DNA of 14,656 bases, taken from NCBI GenBank assembly GCA_900550295.1, contig URRM01000039.1, positions 1-14,656 of the forward strand, read 5' to 3'. A program made the position numbers and the translations under genes. Source of the DNA: an uncultured bacterium (lineage in GTDB: Bacteria; Cyanobacteriota; Vampirovibrionia; Gastranaerophilales; Gastranaerophilaceae). Positions 6,041 to 12,197 of the stretch are shown piece by piece (positions within the stretch are counted from its first letter, which is position 1; each line of letters starts with the position of its first letter). Under the pieces are notes generated by a model. The model did no database searches. It was not told the origin of the DNA and worked only from the letters and a program-made list of their open reading frames with translations.

Positions 6041-7972
6041 ATGAAAAAGCTAAAAACTTTAGTTATATTTGCAGTATTTGTCGTATTTATGTTTGTTGCA
6101 TATATTATCTTCGGACAATTCTTTGAGCCAAGAGTTTATAACTTTATGGTGAAAAACTTTGTTGCATATAATAAGGGTTCAGACGGGATTGTTTTGGTTG
6201 TAATTGATGAAAATTCAATTTCTCGTCATCGTTGGCCTTGGAGCAGAGAAAAATATGCAAAGATTTTTAATTATTTAGGTAATTATACAAGTGCTAAAAT
6301 GATAGGGTTTGATGCGGTTTTAACAACAAATGATAACCCAATAAAAGATAAACAATTTTTTGATACCGTAAAAAATATTGATAATTTTATTGGTGGCTTT
6401 AGACCGATGAATGGTAAGTATGCCGATGAAAATATCGGTAAGGTTTATGATAAAAAATTTCAAGAAAAATACAGCATTCCTCTTGAAGTTAAAACGAAAG
6501 CTCCAAAATTTGAAATCTTTAGAAGTTTGTCAATGTATCCTGAAGGATATTTCAAATCTTTAGAAAAAAACGGCTCGGTTTGGGTTCTGCCAAATCAAGT
6601 AGATAACTGTATTAAAGATATGCCGCAATTAGTTTATTATAAAGGGCAATACTATCCTTCTTTAGCCTTAAGAATGTATATATATTTGAACAAGGTGAAA
6701 AGTATGACCTTGACAGATTCAATTTTATTAATTGAGGGTGAAGATGTTTTTAAATTGCCAATACATAAACGTTACGGACAAATATTTAATTATTTGCATT
6801 TCTATAAGAATTATAAAAATTCAGATTATACGCATAAAACTTATTCAGCTATTGATATTATTGATTCTATGGATGATATTAAGGCTGGCAGAAAACCTAA
6901 AATTGATCCAAAAGCTTTTGATAATAAGATTGTATTTGTAGGCGCTAATGCAAAAGCTGCAGGTCTTTCTGAAGATACATTTGCTACTCCAATGCAGGCT
7001 AAGCACCCCGGGGTTGATATTCAGGCTACAAGTTTGGATAATTTAATCCACAATCAACCAATGCGTTCAATTTCAGAAGGACAAGATTTTGTACTTACTG
7101 TTTTCATGATTATTGCTACTTTTATTGTTGTAAGTAACTTCTCTCTTTTGCAAGGTTTGTTAATTTTATCAGCAATGATTATTGGTTACATATTTATGGC
7201 GATTTTGGCATACAAATTGAATTTTGCAGTTCCTGTTATTACGCCAATTGCTCTTCAATTAGTAACAATGATTTTTGGTTATTCTCGCAAATTCATTGTG
7301 GAAGCAAGAAATAAAGAAAAAATTAAAGATGCAATGGGTAAATATATCTCTCAAGATATTATGCAAAACGTTGTAAATAATATTGATAACGTTAAATTAG
7401 GTGGTAAAAAAGCCAATGTAACTGTTTTGTTTGCTGATATTCGTGGTTTTACTTCTATGAGTGAAAAATTAGAACCGGATGAAATTTCCGTTATTTTGAA
7501 TGAATACTTTACTGCATTAGAACCTATCATCAGTAGCTATAATGGCGTAATCAACAAGTTTATCGGTGATGCAATTATGGCGATTTTTGGTGAACCAATT
7601 CAAGACAAAGATCACGCAGTAAATGCGGTAAAATGTGCTGATGCAATGCTTAAAAAAGTTCAAGAACTTCAACAAAAATGGTTAGAAGAAGGTAAACCTA
7701 AAATTGAAATCGGTGTCGGCATTAATACCGGAGAAGCATTCGTCGGAAATATAGGTTCTGAAAAACGTTTAGAATATACAGTTATCGGTGATATGGTTAA
7801 CTTAGCCAGCCGTATCGAAAGTTATAATAAGGTTTATAAAACTCAATTTTTGATTAGCTCTTTTACATACCAGTATGTAAGAGGTATAGCAGATGTAATT
7901 AAAATTTCAGAAGTTAAAATTCGTGGAAAAGAAAAGAAAATGAATATTTACGAAGTTTTGAGGTTAACTTAA
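6041..7972 (+). CDS. Membrane adenylate cyclase with CHASE2 sensor domain
   Basis: The 643-residue protein has an N-terminal membrane helix (about 4-24), an extracytoplasmic CHASE2 domain (about 45-345, with GIVLVVIDENSISRHRWPW, GFDAVL and HPGVDIQATSLDNLI), three closely spaced helices (about 351-413) and a C-terminal class III cyclase domain (about 455-640). Metal ligands D466 (FADIRGF) and D510 (FIGDAIMA), adenine-contact candidates K506 and D584 (VIGD), and transition-state residues N587 and R591 (VNLASRIES) are all present, so it should make cAMP and be active. ATG 6041 is chosen because AAGGA lies upstream and the first helix follows at once; an in-frame TTG at 5984 lies in the promoter. 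The gene shares one base with the next (TAATG). CHASE2 cyclases are frequent in cyanobacteria. Confidence 0.93.
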   Translation: MKKLKTLVIFAVFVVFMFVAYIIFGQFFEPRVYNFMVKNFVAYNKGSDGIVLVVIDENSISRHRWPWSREKYAKIFNYLGNYTSAKMIGFDAVLTTNDNPIKDKQFFDTVKNIDNFIGGFRPMNGKYADENIGKVYDKKFQEKYSIPLEVKTKAPKFEIFRSLSMYPEGYFKSLEKNGSVWVLPNQVDNCIKDMPQLVYYKGQYYPSLALRMYIYLNKVKSMTLTDSILLIEGEDVFKLPIHKRYGQIFNYLHFYKNYKNSDYTHKTYSAIDIIDSMDDIKAGRKPKIDPKAFDNKIVFVGANAKAAGLSEDTFATPMQAKHPGVDIQATSLDNLIHNQPMRSISEGQDFVLTVFMIIATFIVVSNFSLLQGLLILSAMIIGYIFMAILAYKLNFAVPVITPIALQLVTMIFGYSRKFIVEARNKEKIKDAMGKYISQDIMQNVVNNIDNVKLGGKKANVTVLFADIRGFTSMSEKLEPDEISVILNEYFTALEPIISSYNGVINKFIGDAIMAIFGEPIQDKDHAVNAVKCADAMLKKVQELQQKWLEEGKPKIEIGVGINTGEAFVGNIGSEKRLEYTVIGDMVNLASRIESYNKVYKTQFLISSFTYQYVRGIADVIKISEVKIRGKEKKMNIYEVLRLT

Positions 7973-8355
7973 TGAAACATGCTCTAGTTGTTGATGACTC
8001 ACAAAGTTGGAATAATTATCACTGTCAAAATCTGGCTCAAATTTATGGTGAAGAGTTGGAAATTGACAGAGCATATACAGCAAGAGAAGGTTATGATTGG
8101 GTTTATAATTATGTAGAAAATCCTTATGACTTAATAATAACAGACTTGTCTATGGAAAGTGATTTTGCTCCGAAATTTGCGGGTGAATGGTTTGTTGAAC
8201 AAATTAAACTTTTAAAGCAATATTATAAAACAAAGATAGTTATAATCTCTGGTTCAATGGCGATAAAACAGATAGCAGAAGACCTTGGGGTGGATTATAT
8301 CCCCAAGTATGTAGTCGCTAGTGACATTTCGATCTATAAAAATTTAAACTTCTAA
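7972..8355 (+). CDS. Single-domain response regulator (receiver only)
   Basis: This 127-residue protein is a lone receiver domain. Acidic residues D8 and D9 (VVDDS), the phospho-acceptor D58 (LIITDLSM), the conserved hydroxyl S93 (IISGS) and lysine K112 (YIPKY) are all in place. The loop after D58 is unusual: the common PxMxG is replaced by a longer ESDFAPKFAGEWF, roughly five residues longer. There is no output domain. The ATG overlaps the cyclase stop (TAATG), which suggests a partner in the same signal route, perhaps switching cyclase output or passing phosphate from a distant kinase. The 3' end overlaps the convergent small gene by 12 bp. Confidence 0.87.
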   Translation: MKHALVVDDSQSWNNYHCQNLAQIYGEELEIDRAYTAREGYDWVYNYVENPYDLIITDLSMESDFAPKFAGEWFVEQIKLLKQYYKTKIVIISGSMAIKQIAEDLGVDYIPKYVVASDISIYKNLNF

Positions 8356-8526
8356 GGAAAAGAGTTTTTGCGCAATATCGCTAATTTCGACCGTGTCCTC
8401 TATGTCGCCTGTCGCTTCTGCCGCCATTATGGCATCACTAACATCTTGTGTCGCATTAAATACAGCCTTTAGTGCTTCCAATTCTGCAGGAAATAAGCTA
8501 ATTTTAGCCATGTCTGTAACGTTCAA
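8344..8526 (-). CDS. Small acidic protein of unknown function, TTG start
   Basis: I do not recognise this protein of about 60 residues. It is acidic and largely helical in pattern, with LFPAELEALKAVF and AIMAAEATGDIEDTVEISDIAQKLFSLEV, and has no membrane segment. Base composition is a little richer in G+C than the flanks, as in a coding region. The start is uncertain: AAAGGAG (8533-8539) lies 6 nt before TTG 8526, an ideal spacing; ATG 8511 would be 21 nt away and TTG 8532 would touch the ribosome site. TATAAT at 8554-8549 on this strand could be its own -10. It lies after mtnA in the same direction with a gap of about 100 nt. Confidence 0.55.
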   Translation of the reverse strand: MNVTDMAKISLFPAELEALKAVFNATQDVSDAIMAAEATGDIEDTVEISDIAQKLFSLEV

Positions 8527-8548
8527 GTGCAACTCCTTTTGTTAGTAC

Positions 8549-8554
8549 ATTATA
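8549..8554 (-). promoter_or_regulatory. Possible -10 element for the small gene after mtnA
   Basis: TATAAT reads on the minus strand at 8554-8549, at the end of a TA repeat. A start near 8542 would place the AAAGGAG site directly after it. No good -35 is visible at 16-18 nt. Confidence 0.35.
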
Positions 8555-8630
8555 TATATACCCTAAGCATGTAGGCTTGAAACCTTAAATTAAGAAACAT
8601 GTCAGAGTTGTAATAAATCTTTTTATTGTA

Positions 8631-9701
8631 TTATTTACGATAATTATATTCTTCGAACGCTTTTTTTATTGAATCTTTGTATGGAGGTCTTAAAATGCCG
8701 ACTTCTGTTATAATTCCTGAGATTAATTCGTTAGGTGTTACGTCAAACGCAGGGTTTATAACGTTCACTTTTTCAGGGCATATGACTTTACCGTTTATGT
8801 GTGTTACTTCTTCGTGAGAGCGTTCTTCAATAGGAATATATTTTCCTGATTGAATGCTAGTGTCAATTGTTGATAAAGGTGCTGCAATGTAAAATGGTAC
8901 ATTGTGGTATTTTGCAACTATGGCAACGTTGTAGGTTCCAATTTTGTTCGCAGTATCTCCATTTGAGGCAATTCTATCCGCTCCGACACAAACCATATCA
9001 ATCATACCTTTATTCATAAAATAACCGCTCATTCCGTCTGTAATTAACGTTACAGGTATGCCATCCATTGCAAGTTCAAATGTTGTAAGTCTAGCACCTT
9101 GTTGGCGAGGTCTTGTTTCATCTGCAAAGACTTTAATTGTCGGATCCTTTGCGAAGGCTGAACGAACAACACCTAGAGCAGTACCATAAGCTACAGTAGC
9201 TAATGCTCCTGCGTTACAGTGAGTTAAAATGGTTGCTCCTTTTGGTACGACAGTTGAACCATAGTCACCCATTTTTTTGTTTATTTCTATATCTTCTAAT
9301 TCTAGTTTTACTGCATTATCAGTTAATTCTTTTATTAAATCATTTATATCAGATGTTGATTTTTTTACGAGAGCTTTTTGTTGTTCTACAGCCCAAGTTA
9401 AATTTACTGCTGTTGGTCTTGATGATGCCAAGTAATCAGATTTCTCAATTAATTTTGATTTGAATTCTTCACGAGATAAGTTTTCTTTTGATAGTTCTTG
9501 AGCGTACAAAACAACTCCGTGAGCTCCGGCAATTCCAATAGCAGGTGCACCTCTGACAATCATATCTTTGATTGCAGTATACATTTCATCGCCTGTTTTT
9601 ATATCGACATAATTATATTCATATGGGATTACGGTTTGGTCAATTATTCTTGATATTCCATTAACCCATTCTATAGTTCTTATTTTTGAGTGGAATGTCA
9701 T
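8631..9701 (-). CDS. mtnA: S-methyl-5-thioribose-1-phosphate isomerase
   Basis: MtnA converts methylthioribose 1-phosphate to methylthioribulose 1-phosphate in cytoplasmic methionine salvage. The 356-residue protein shows the family motifs in order: RGAPAIGIAGAHG (50-62), SSRPTAVNLTWAV (93-105), THCNAGALAT with the catalytic cysteine C162, ETRPRQQGARLT (195-206), ITDGMSGYFM, and GADRIASNGDTANKIGTY with the catalytic aspartate D242, then YIAAPLSTID. All key residues are present and the length is typical. AGGT lies about 7 nt before the ATG. No other salvage genes are in the window. It is the last clear gene of the ruvC-membrane protein-mtnA run. The related initiation factor eIF2B-like proteins lack this motif set, so the call is firm. 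Confidence 0.95.
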   Translation of the reverse strand: MTFHSKIRTIEWVNGISRIIDQTVIPYEYNYVDIKTGDEMYTAIKDMIVRGAPAIGIAGAHGVVLYAQELSKENLSREEFKSKLIEKSDYLASSRPTAVNLTWAVEQQKALVKKSTSDINDLIKELTDNAVKLELEDIEINKKMGDYGSTVVPKGATILTHCNAGALATVAYGTALGVVRSAFAKDPTIKVFADETRPRQQGARLTTFELAMDGIPVTLITDGMSGYFMNKGMIDMVCVGADRIASNGDTANKIGTYNVAIVAKYHNVPFYIAAPLSTIDTSIQSGKYIPIEERSHEEVTHINGKVICPEKVNVINPAFDVTPNELISGIITEVGILRPPYKDSIKKAFEEYNYRK

Positions 9702-9709
9702 CTGTTTAC

Positions 9710-9907
9710 CTATTTGATTTCAAAATCTATGCTTTCGTTGCTTTCTTTCTTTAAGCCTGTCAATAATTCATATACATATGAAGTAGCTAAACCGGCAAAA
9801 GCATTCATTAATGCGCTTAATAGAGCAACAAAGAAAATTAATAAAATTAAAACTATAAAGCTACCAAAGCTATTGAAAAAGTATTTAAAGAAGAAGTGTG
9901 ATTGCAA
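9710..9907 (-). CDS. C-terminal part of a frameshifted membrane protein
   Basis: This frame ends 8 nt before mtnA and encodes QSHFFFKYFF, a strong membrane helix (IVLILLIFFVALLSALMNAFA), then GLATSYVYELLTGLKKES and a short polar tail. It has no acceptable start of its own; TTG 9907 lies only two bases after GGGGAG. The frame of the upstream membrane gene runs into this one if a single base is added in the CCCC run at 9912-9915 (GGGG on the coding strand). The joined protein would have about 162 residues and four helices, ending neatly before mtnA. I think it is the C-terminal part of one gene, broken by mutation, sequencing error or recoding. Confidence 0.5.
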   Translation of the reverse strand: MQSHFFFKYFFNSFGSFIVLILLIFFVALLSALMNAFAGLATSYVYELLTGLKKESNESIDFEIK

Positions 9908-10197
9908 TACTCCCCAAGGATAAAACCTAGCAATAAGTTAATTGGGGTATAAATAACAGAGGCAGCAACAAAAGATACAAAACCTATTACACCACCAATA
10001 ATGGCTCCTTCTCGCATATCAAAAATTCCAATTAAATTTTCACGTTTCATGTATACCAAAATTACAGGTGCTAAGCATATTACCAATATCGTTATTGAAA
10101 AAATATTAATAAAAGGTATAAGTGATAAAAATCCTAATGCACCACCTGCAATGGCACTAAGAATAGCAATTTGTTTTAATAATAGTTCATTAATCAT
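9853..10197 (-). CDS. Multi-pass membrane protein of unknown function, N-terminal part (probably frameshifted)
   Basis: The frame encodes 114 residues. It is glycine-rich and hydrophobic, with likely helices at about 10-30 and 31-49, a charged loop KRENLIGIFDMREG, and a third helix at about 64-90. The last 19 residues after GFILG (from EYCNHTSS) are polar and unlike a membrane protein, and overlap the reading frame of the next segment. This suggests that the natural protein switches frame near the G4 run. ATG 10197 is chosen because AAAGGA stands about 7 nt upstream; an earlier in-frame ATG lies within ruvC. It follows ruvC by 11 nt and precedes mtnA. I do not recognise the family. Confidence 0.65.
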   Translation of the reverse strand: MINELLLKQIAILSAIAGGALGFLSLIPFINIFSITILVICLAPVILVYMKRENLIGIFDMREGAIIGGVIGFVSFVAASVIYTPINLLLGFILGEYCNHTSSLNTFSIALVAL

Positions 10198-10208
10198 AAT
10201 TATTTCCT

Positions 10209-10694
10209 TTATTTTGTTATCAAATCTCTGCAATTTCTTGTATGGCAAATTGCAATAGCTATTGAATCTATTGTATCATCTAATTTTGGTAAGTCATCAC
10301 GCCCAAGAGCAATTTTTACCATTTGTTCAACTTCTTTTTTACTTGCTCTGCCGAAACCCGTAAGAACTTGTTTTACCTCCATCGGAGTGTATTCATAGGT
10401 TTTTACCCCATATTTTTCCAATGCCATAAGTATAACTCCACGAGCTTCTGCAACGGGCATAATTGTTGTTTGATTTTTAAAATAAAAAAGTTTCTCCATT
10501 GATGCAATGTCAGGATTGTATTTTTCAATTATTTGAGAAATATCTTGAAATATTTCATAAAGCCTAGATGCATCTGATTTCTCTTTTTCTGTTTGAATAG
10601 AGCCGGAATTAAGCAAATTAATATTGTTACCGTCAAAATCGACGATACTATAACCTACTATTGCCATTCCTGGATCTATACCTAAAATCTTCAT
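10209..10694 (-). CDS. ruvC: Crossover junction endodeoxyribonuclease RuvC
   Basis: RuvC cuts Holliday junctions symmetrically together with RuvAB during recombination repair. All four acidic catalytic residues are visible: D7 in MKILGIDPG, E67 in SMEKLFYFKNQ, and D140 and D143 in LDDTIDSIAIAICH. The ARGVIL and EYTPMEVKQVLTGFGRASKKEV motifs match the family, and 161 residues is normal. The start is fixed because the catalytic first strand begins at residue 3. No ribosome site precedes the ATG; instead an extended -10 is placed so that transcription begins at or near the A of the start codon. It leads the group with the membrane protein and mtnA. ruvA and ruvB are not in the window. Confidence 0.96.
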   Translation of the reverse strand: MKILGIDPGMAIVGYSIVDFDGNNINLLNSGSIQTEKEKSDASRLYEIFQDISQIIEKYNPDIASMEKLFYFKNQTTIMPVAEARGVILMALEKYGVKTYEYTPMEVKQVLTGFGRASKKEVEQMVKIALGRDDLPKLDDTIDSIAIAICHTRNCRDLITK

Positions 10695-10700
10695 ATTACT

Positions 10701-10709
10701 ATTATATCA
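10701..10709 (-). promoter_or_regulatory. Extended -10 promoter giving a leaderless ruvC transcript
   Basis: TGA-TATAAT reads on the minus strand at 10709-10701. With the usual 6-nt distance, position +1 falls on 10694, the A of the ruvC ATG. This agrees with the lack of a ribosome site. Confidence 0.55.
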
Positions 10710-10750
10710 GTCTTTAAACATAAGGCAAAGAGTTAACAAAAATAAAAGAC

Positions 10751-10780
10751 AGTATAATATTAACTTTTGTAAAGTGTTAA
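10751..10780 (-). promoter_or_regulatory. Second candidate ruvC promoter
   Basis: On the minus strand TTAACA (10780-10775) and TATACT (10756-10751) are separated by 18 nt, each one mismatch from consensus. The start would be near 10744, giving a 50-nt leader. The -35 lies within the palindrome at 10773-10789. Confidence 0.45.
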
Positions 10781-10789
10781 AATAACACT
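10773..10789. repeat. 17-bp palindrome, copy 1 (candidate operator)
   Basis: AGTGTTA-AAA-TAACACT is a perfect inverted repeat that covers the -35 of the upstream ruvC promoter. It shares the pattern AGTGT-N7-ACACT with a second site at 10883-10899. Confidence 0.5.
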
Positions 10790-10837
10790 AATAATGCTTG
10801 TTATAGGAAATCAATTAAAAATAATAAAATATAAAGG

Positions 10838-10866
10838 TTGACATTACAATATTTACGTGCAATAAT
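10838..10866 (+). promoter_or_regulatory. Near-consensus promoter for the candidate sRNA
   Basis: TTGACA (10838-10843), a 17-nt spacer and AATAAT (10861-10866) preceded by TGC form a perfect -35 and an extended -10 with one mismatch. Transcription should begin near 10873. No plus-strand protein gene follows before an intrinsic terminator. Confidence 0.7.
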
Positions 10867-10882
10867 TAAATTGTGCTTTAAA

Positions 10883-10899
10883 AGTGTAGATTAAACACT
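10883..10899. repeat. 17-bp palindrome, copy 2 (candidate operator or 5' hairpin)
   Basis: AGTGT-AGATTAA-ACACT has the same outer arms and spacing as the site at 10773-10789. It lies at about +11 to +27 of the predicted sRNA, where it could act as an operator or as a hairpin at the RNA 5' end. Confidence 0.45.
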
Positions 10900-10987
10900 A
10901 AATGGCATTACATTTACCCTTAAGAAACAAATATAAACTCCTAAATAATAAACACTAAAAAAGAGACCATTAGGATGCAGAAAACAC

Positions 10988-11012
10988 ACACTCAGTAATG
11001 AGTGTTTTTTTT
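10988..11012 (+). terminator. Intrinsic terminator
   Basis: ACACTCA (10988-10994), loop GTAA, TGAGTGT (10999-11005), then a run of eight T ending at 11012. The 7-bp stem plus T-tract acts on the plus strand. It also lies 9 nt after the stop of the DUF2400 gene on the minus strand, where a GTGTTTT tail might give weak bidirectional use. Confidence 0.75.
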
Positions 11013-11021
11013 ACTTTTCTT

Positions 11022-11765
11022 CTAACGTGTTGGGTGAGTTATTCCGTAACCGAATAATGCAAAATCATATTTTGTAGGATCGTTGCAATCAAATTTTTTA
11101 AGGTTATTAGTTAGTTCTAAAACAGCTTTGTAATCATTTGAATTTCGTGTTAAGAGTTTCATTTCTCTGGAAATTCTTGCGACATGAGTATCAAAAGGTA
11201 TTACAAGTTCTGAAGTTGGAATGAAATCCCAAAGTGCTAAATCTACAGGCGGTTTTCTAACCATCCATCTTAAAAACATATTTAAACGTTTTAGCGTTCC
11301 TCCTTTTTGCGGATTTGGAACTAAGTGGCAATAACCTTGAGTTAAGTCACAATCACTATAAAAATAATTACATACGGCTTGTAGCATTTGAACGGTATCA
11401 CCGTTGTAATTCTTTTCAAAAAGATATCTTATAGATTTTTTGTTTTTGTATAAATTATTTAATTTTTTGAAAAAGTTTGCAAAATCGTGTTCTTTAGTAA
11501 ATCTGTAATTGTAGTCACCAAGCATTTTAGGCTCAAAATTTAAAATAAAATCATAAGGTTTGTTATCCATTAAATTTAGAAGTTCTTCAACTTTTTTTAG
11601 GATAACTTTTCTGTTTCCATATGCAATGCAAGATGCCAAAAATCCTGCAATTACAATATCGTCTTTATTTTGAAATTTGTGAGGAAATTTTATAGGATCA
11701 TCTTTTATAAATTCAGTATTTTCGTATTGATCAACGAGGTTATCTAATTCTTCTTTTGTTATCAT
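11022..11765 (-). CDS. DUF2400 / TIGR02757 family protein
   Basis: The 247-residue protein matches the TIGR02757 (DUF2400) family by its ordered motifs: DPIKFPHKF (23-31), AGFLASCIAYGNRK (40-53), the late core KRLNMFLRWMVRK (159-171), and LVIPFDTHVARISREMKLLTR (187-207), then DPTKYDFALFGYG. The family has no settled function. The FDTHVARIS segment around D192 resembles the VDTHV catalytic region of HhH-GPD DNA glycosylases such as endonuclease III, so a DNA- or nucleic-acid-repair role is a reasonable inference. Its ATG overlaps the TadA stop by 4 nt (ATGA), so it is translated with tadA. It is the last gene of the two-component operon. Confidence 0.88.
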   Translation of the reverse strand: MITKEELDNLVDQYENTEFIKDDPIKFPHKFQNKDDIVIAGFLASCIAYGNRKVILKKVEELLNLMDNKPYDFILNFEPKMLGDYNYRFTKEHDFANFFKKLNNLYKNKKSIRYLFEKNYNGDTVQMLQAVCNYFYSDCDLTQGYCHLVPNPQKGGTLKRLNMFLRWMVRKPPVDLALWDFIPTSELVIPFDTHVARISREMKLLTRNSNDYKAVLELTNNLKKFDCNDPTKYDFALFGYGITHPTR

Positions 11766-12187
11766 CTTAGCCTTTCAAAAAAACTGTTTAATATGTTATC
11801 GCAATCTTGTTCATATATACCGCCATAAACCTTCATTTTTGATTTATGTATTGTTCTTAAATCTATGGCTGAACCGAGAGCGCCATATTGTTTGTCGTAA
11901 GAACCGAAGTATAAATTTTTAATACGAGATTGAATTATTGCAGAAGCACACATCGGACAAGGTTCAAGAGTTACATACATATCACAATCATCAAGTCGCC
12001 AACGTCTTAAACCTTCTTGTGCCATTTTTAGTGCTAAAATTTCTGCATGAGCTGTTACATCATGTAGGTTTTCTTTTTGATTGTGTGCAAATGCTATAAT
12101 TTCGTTGTTTTTAACGATAACTGCACCTACCGGAATTTCGTTTGGTGTTTGTAGTGCAACTTCTATTGCATCCTGCATAAATTTCAT
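11762..12187 (-). CDS. tadA: tRNA-specific adenosine deaminase TadA
   Basis: TadA deaminates adenosine 34 to inosine in the tRNA-Arg anticodon. The 141-residue protein carries the zinc deaminase signature: H47-A-E49 (TAHAEILAL), with E49 as proton shuttle, and EPCPMCASAI with zinc ligands C77 and C80. NEIPVGAVIV near residues 16-25 and the YGALGSAIDL region near 102-112 also match TadA rather than cytidine or guanine deaminases. It is somewhat shorter than the E. coli protein at both ends, as in many AT-rich bacteria. AAAGGT precedes the ATG, 10 nt after the kinase stop. The deaminase fold is certain; TadA specificity is very likely. Confidence 0.93.
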   Translation of the reverse strand: MKFMQDAIEVALQTPNEIPVGAVIVKNNEIIAFAHNQKENLHDVTAHAEILALKMAQEGLRRWRLDDCDMYVTLEPCPMCASAIIQSRIKNLYFGSYDKQYGALGSAIDLRTIHKSKMKVYGGIYEQDCDNILNSFFERLR

Positions 12188-12197
12188 AGTTTACCTT

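Larger units (their letters stand above)
10873..11012 (+). ncRNA. Candidate small RNA of about 140 nt
   Basis: A strong promoter upstream and an intrinsic terminator at 10988-11012 delimit about 140 nt with no convincing reading frame. Possible structure: AGTGT/ACACT (10883-10887 with 10895-10899), AAATG/CATTT (10900-10904 with 10911-10915), and TCCTAA/TTAGGA (10939-10944 with 10970-10975), then the terminator stem. AACTCCT (10936-10942) is an anti-ribosome-site-like segment that could pair with SD sequences of mRNAs. I do not recognise a known family (not like tmRNA, 6S or SRP by inspection). Ends and function are inferred. The gene-free stretch 10695-11021 holds this RNA, two ruvC promoters and two palindromes; nothing else is evident. 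Confidence 0.55.

Noticed and set aside
8551..8560. TA microsatellite as a phase-variable promoter
   Set aside because: Only five TA units are present, too few to expect frequent slippage.
9690..9923. Plus-strand frame of 77 codons opposite the membrane protein
   Set aside because: It is a lysine-rich mirror of the hydrophobic helices on the minus strand, typical of a shadow frame.
10902..10958. Possible 18-codon frame inside the candidate sRNA (ATG 10902)
   Set aside because: It has no ribosome site and no coding character; the region is better explained as non-coding RNA.
10975..10998. Seven-codon frame MQKTHTQ whose stop falls in the terminator loop, like an attenuation leader
   Set aside because: No plus-strand gene follows the terminator, so attenuation has no target; AGG touches the ATG, which is too close for a ribosome site.
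10695..11021. CRISPR array or tRNA gene in the long intergenic region
   Set aside because: The short repeats are palindromes of unequal context without spacers of even length, and no cloverleaf or CCA end is visible.
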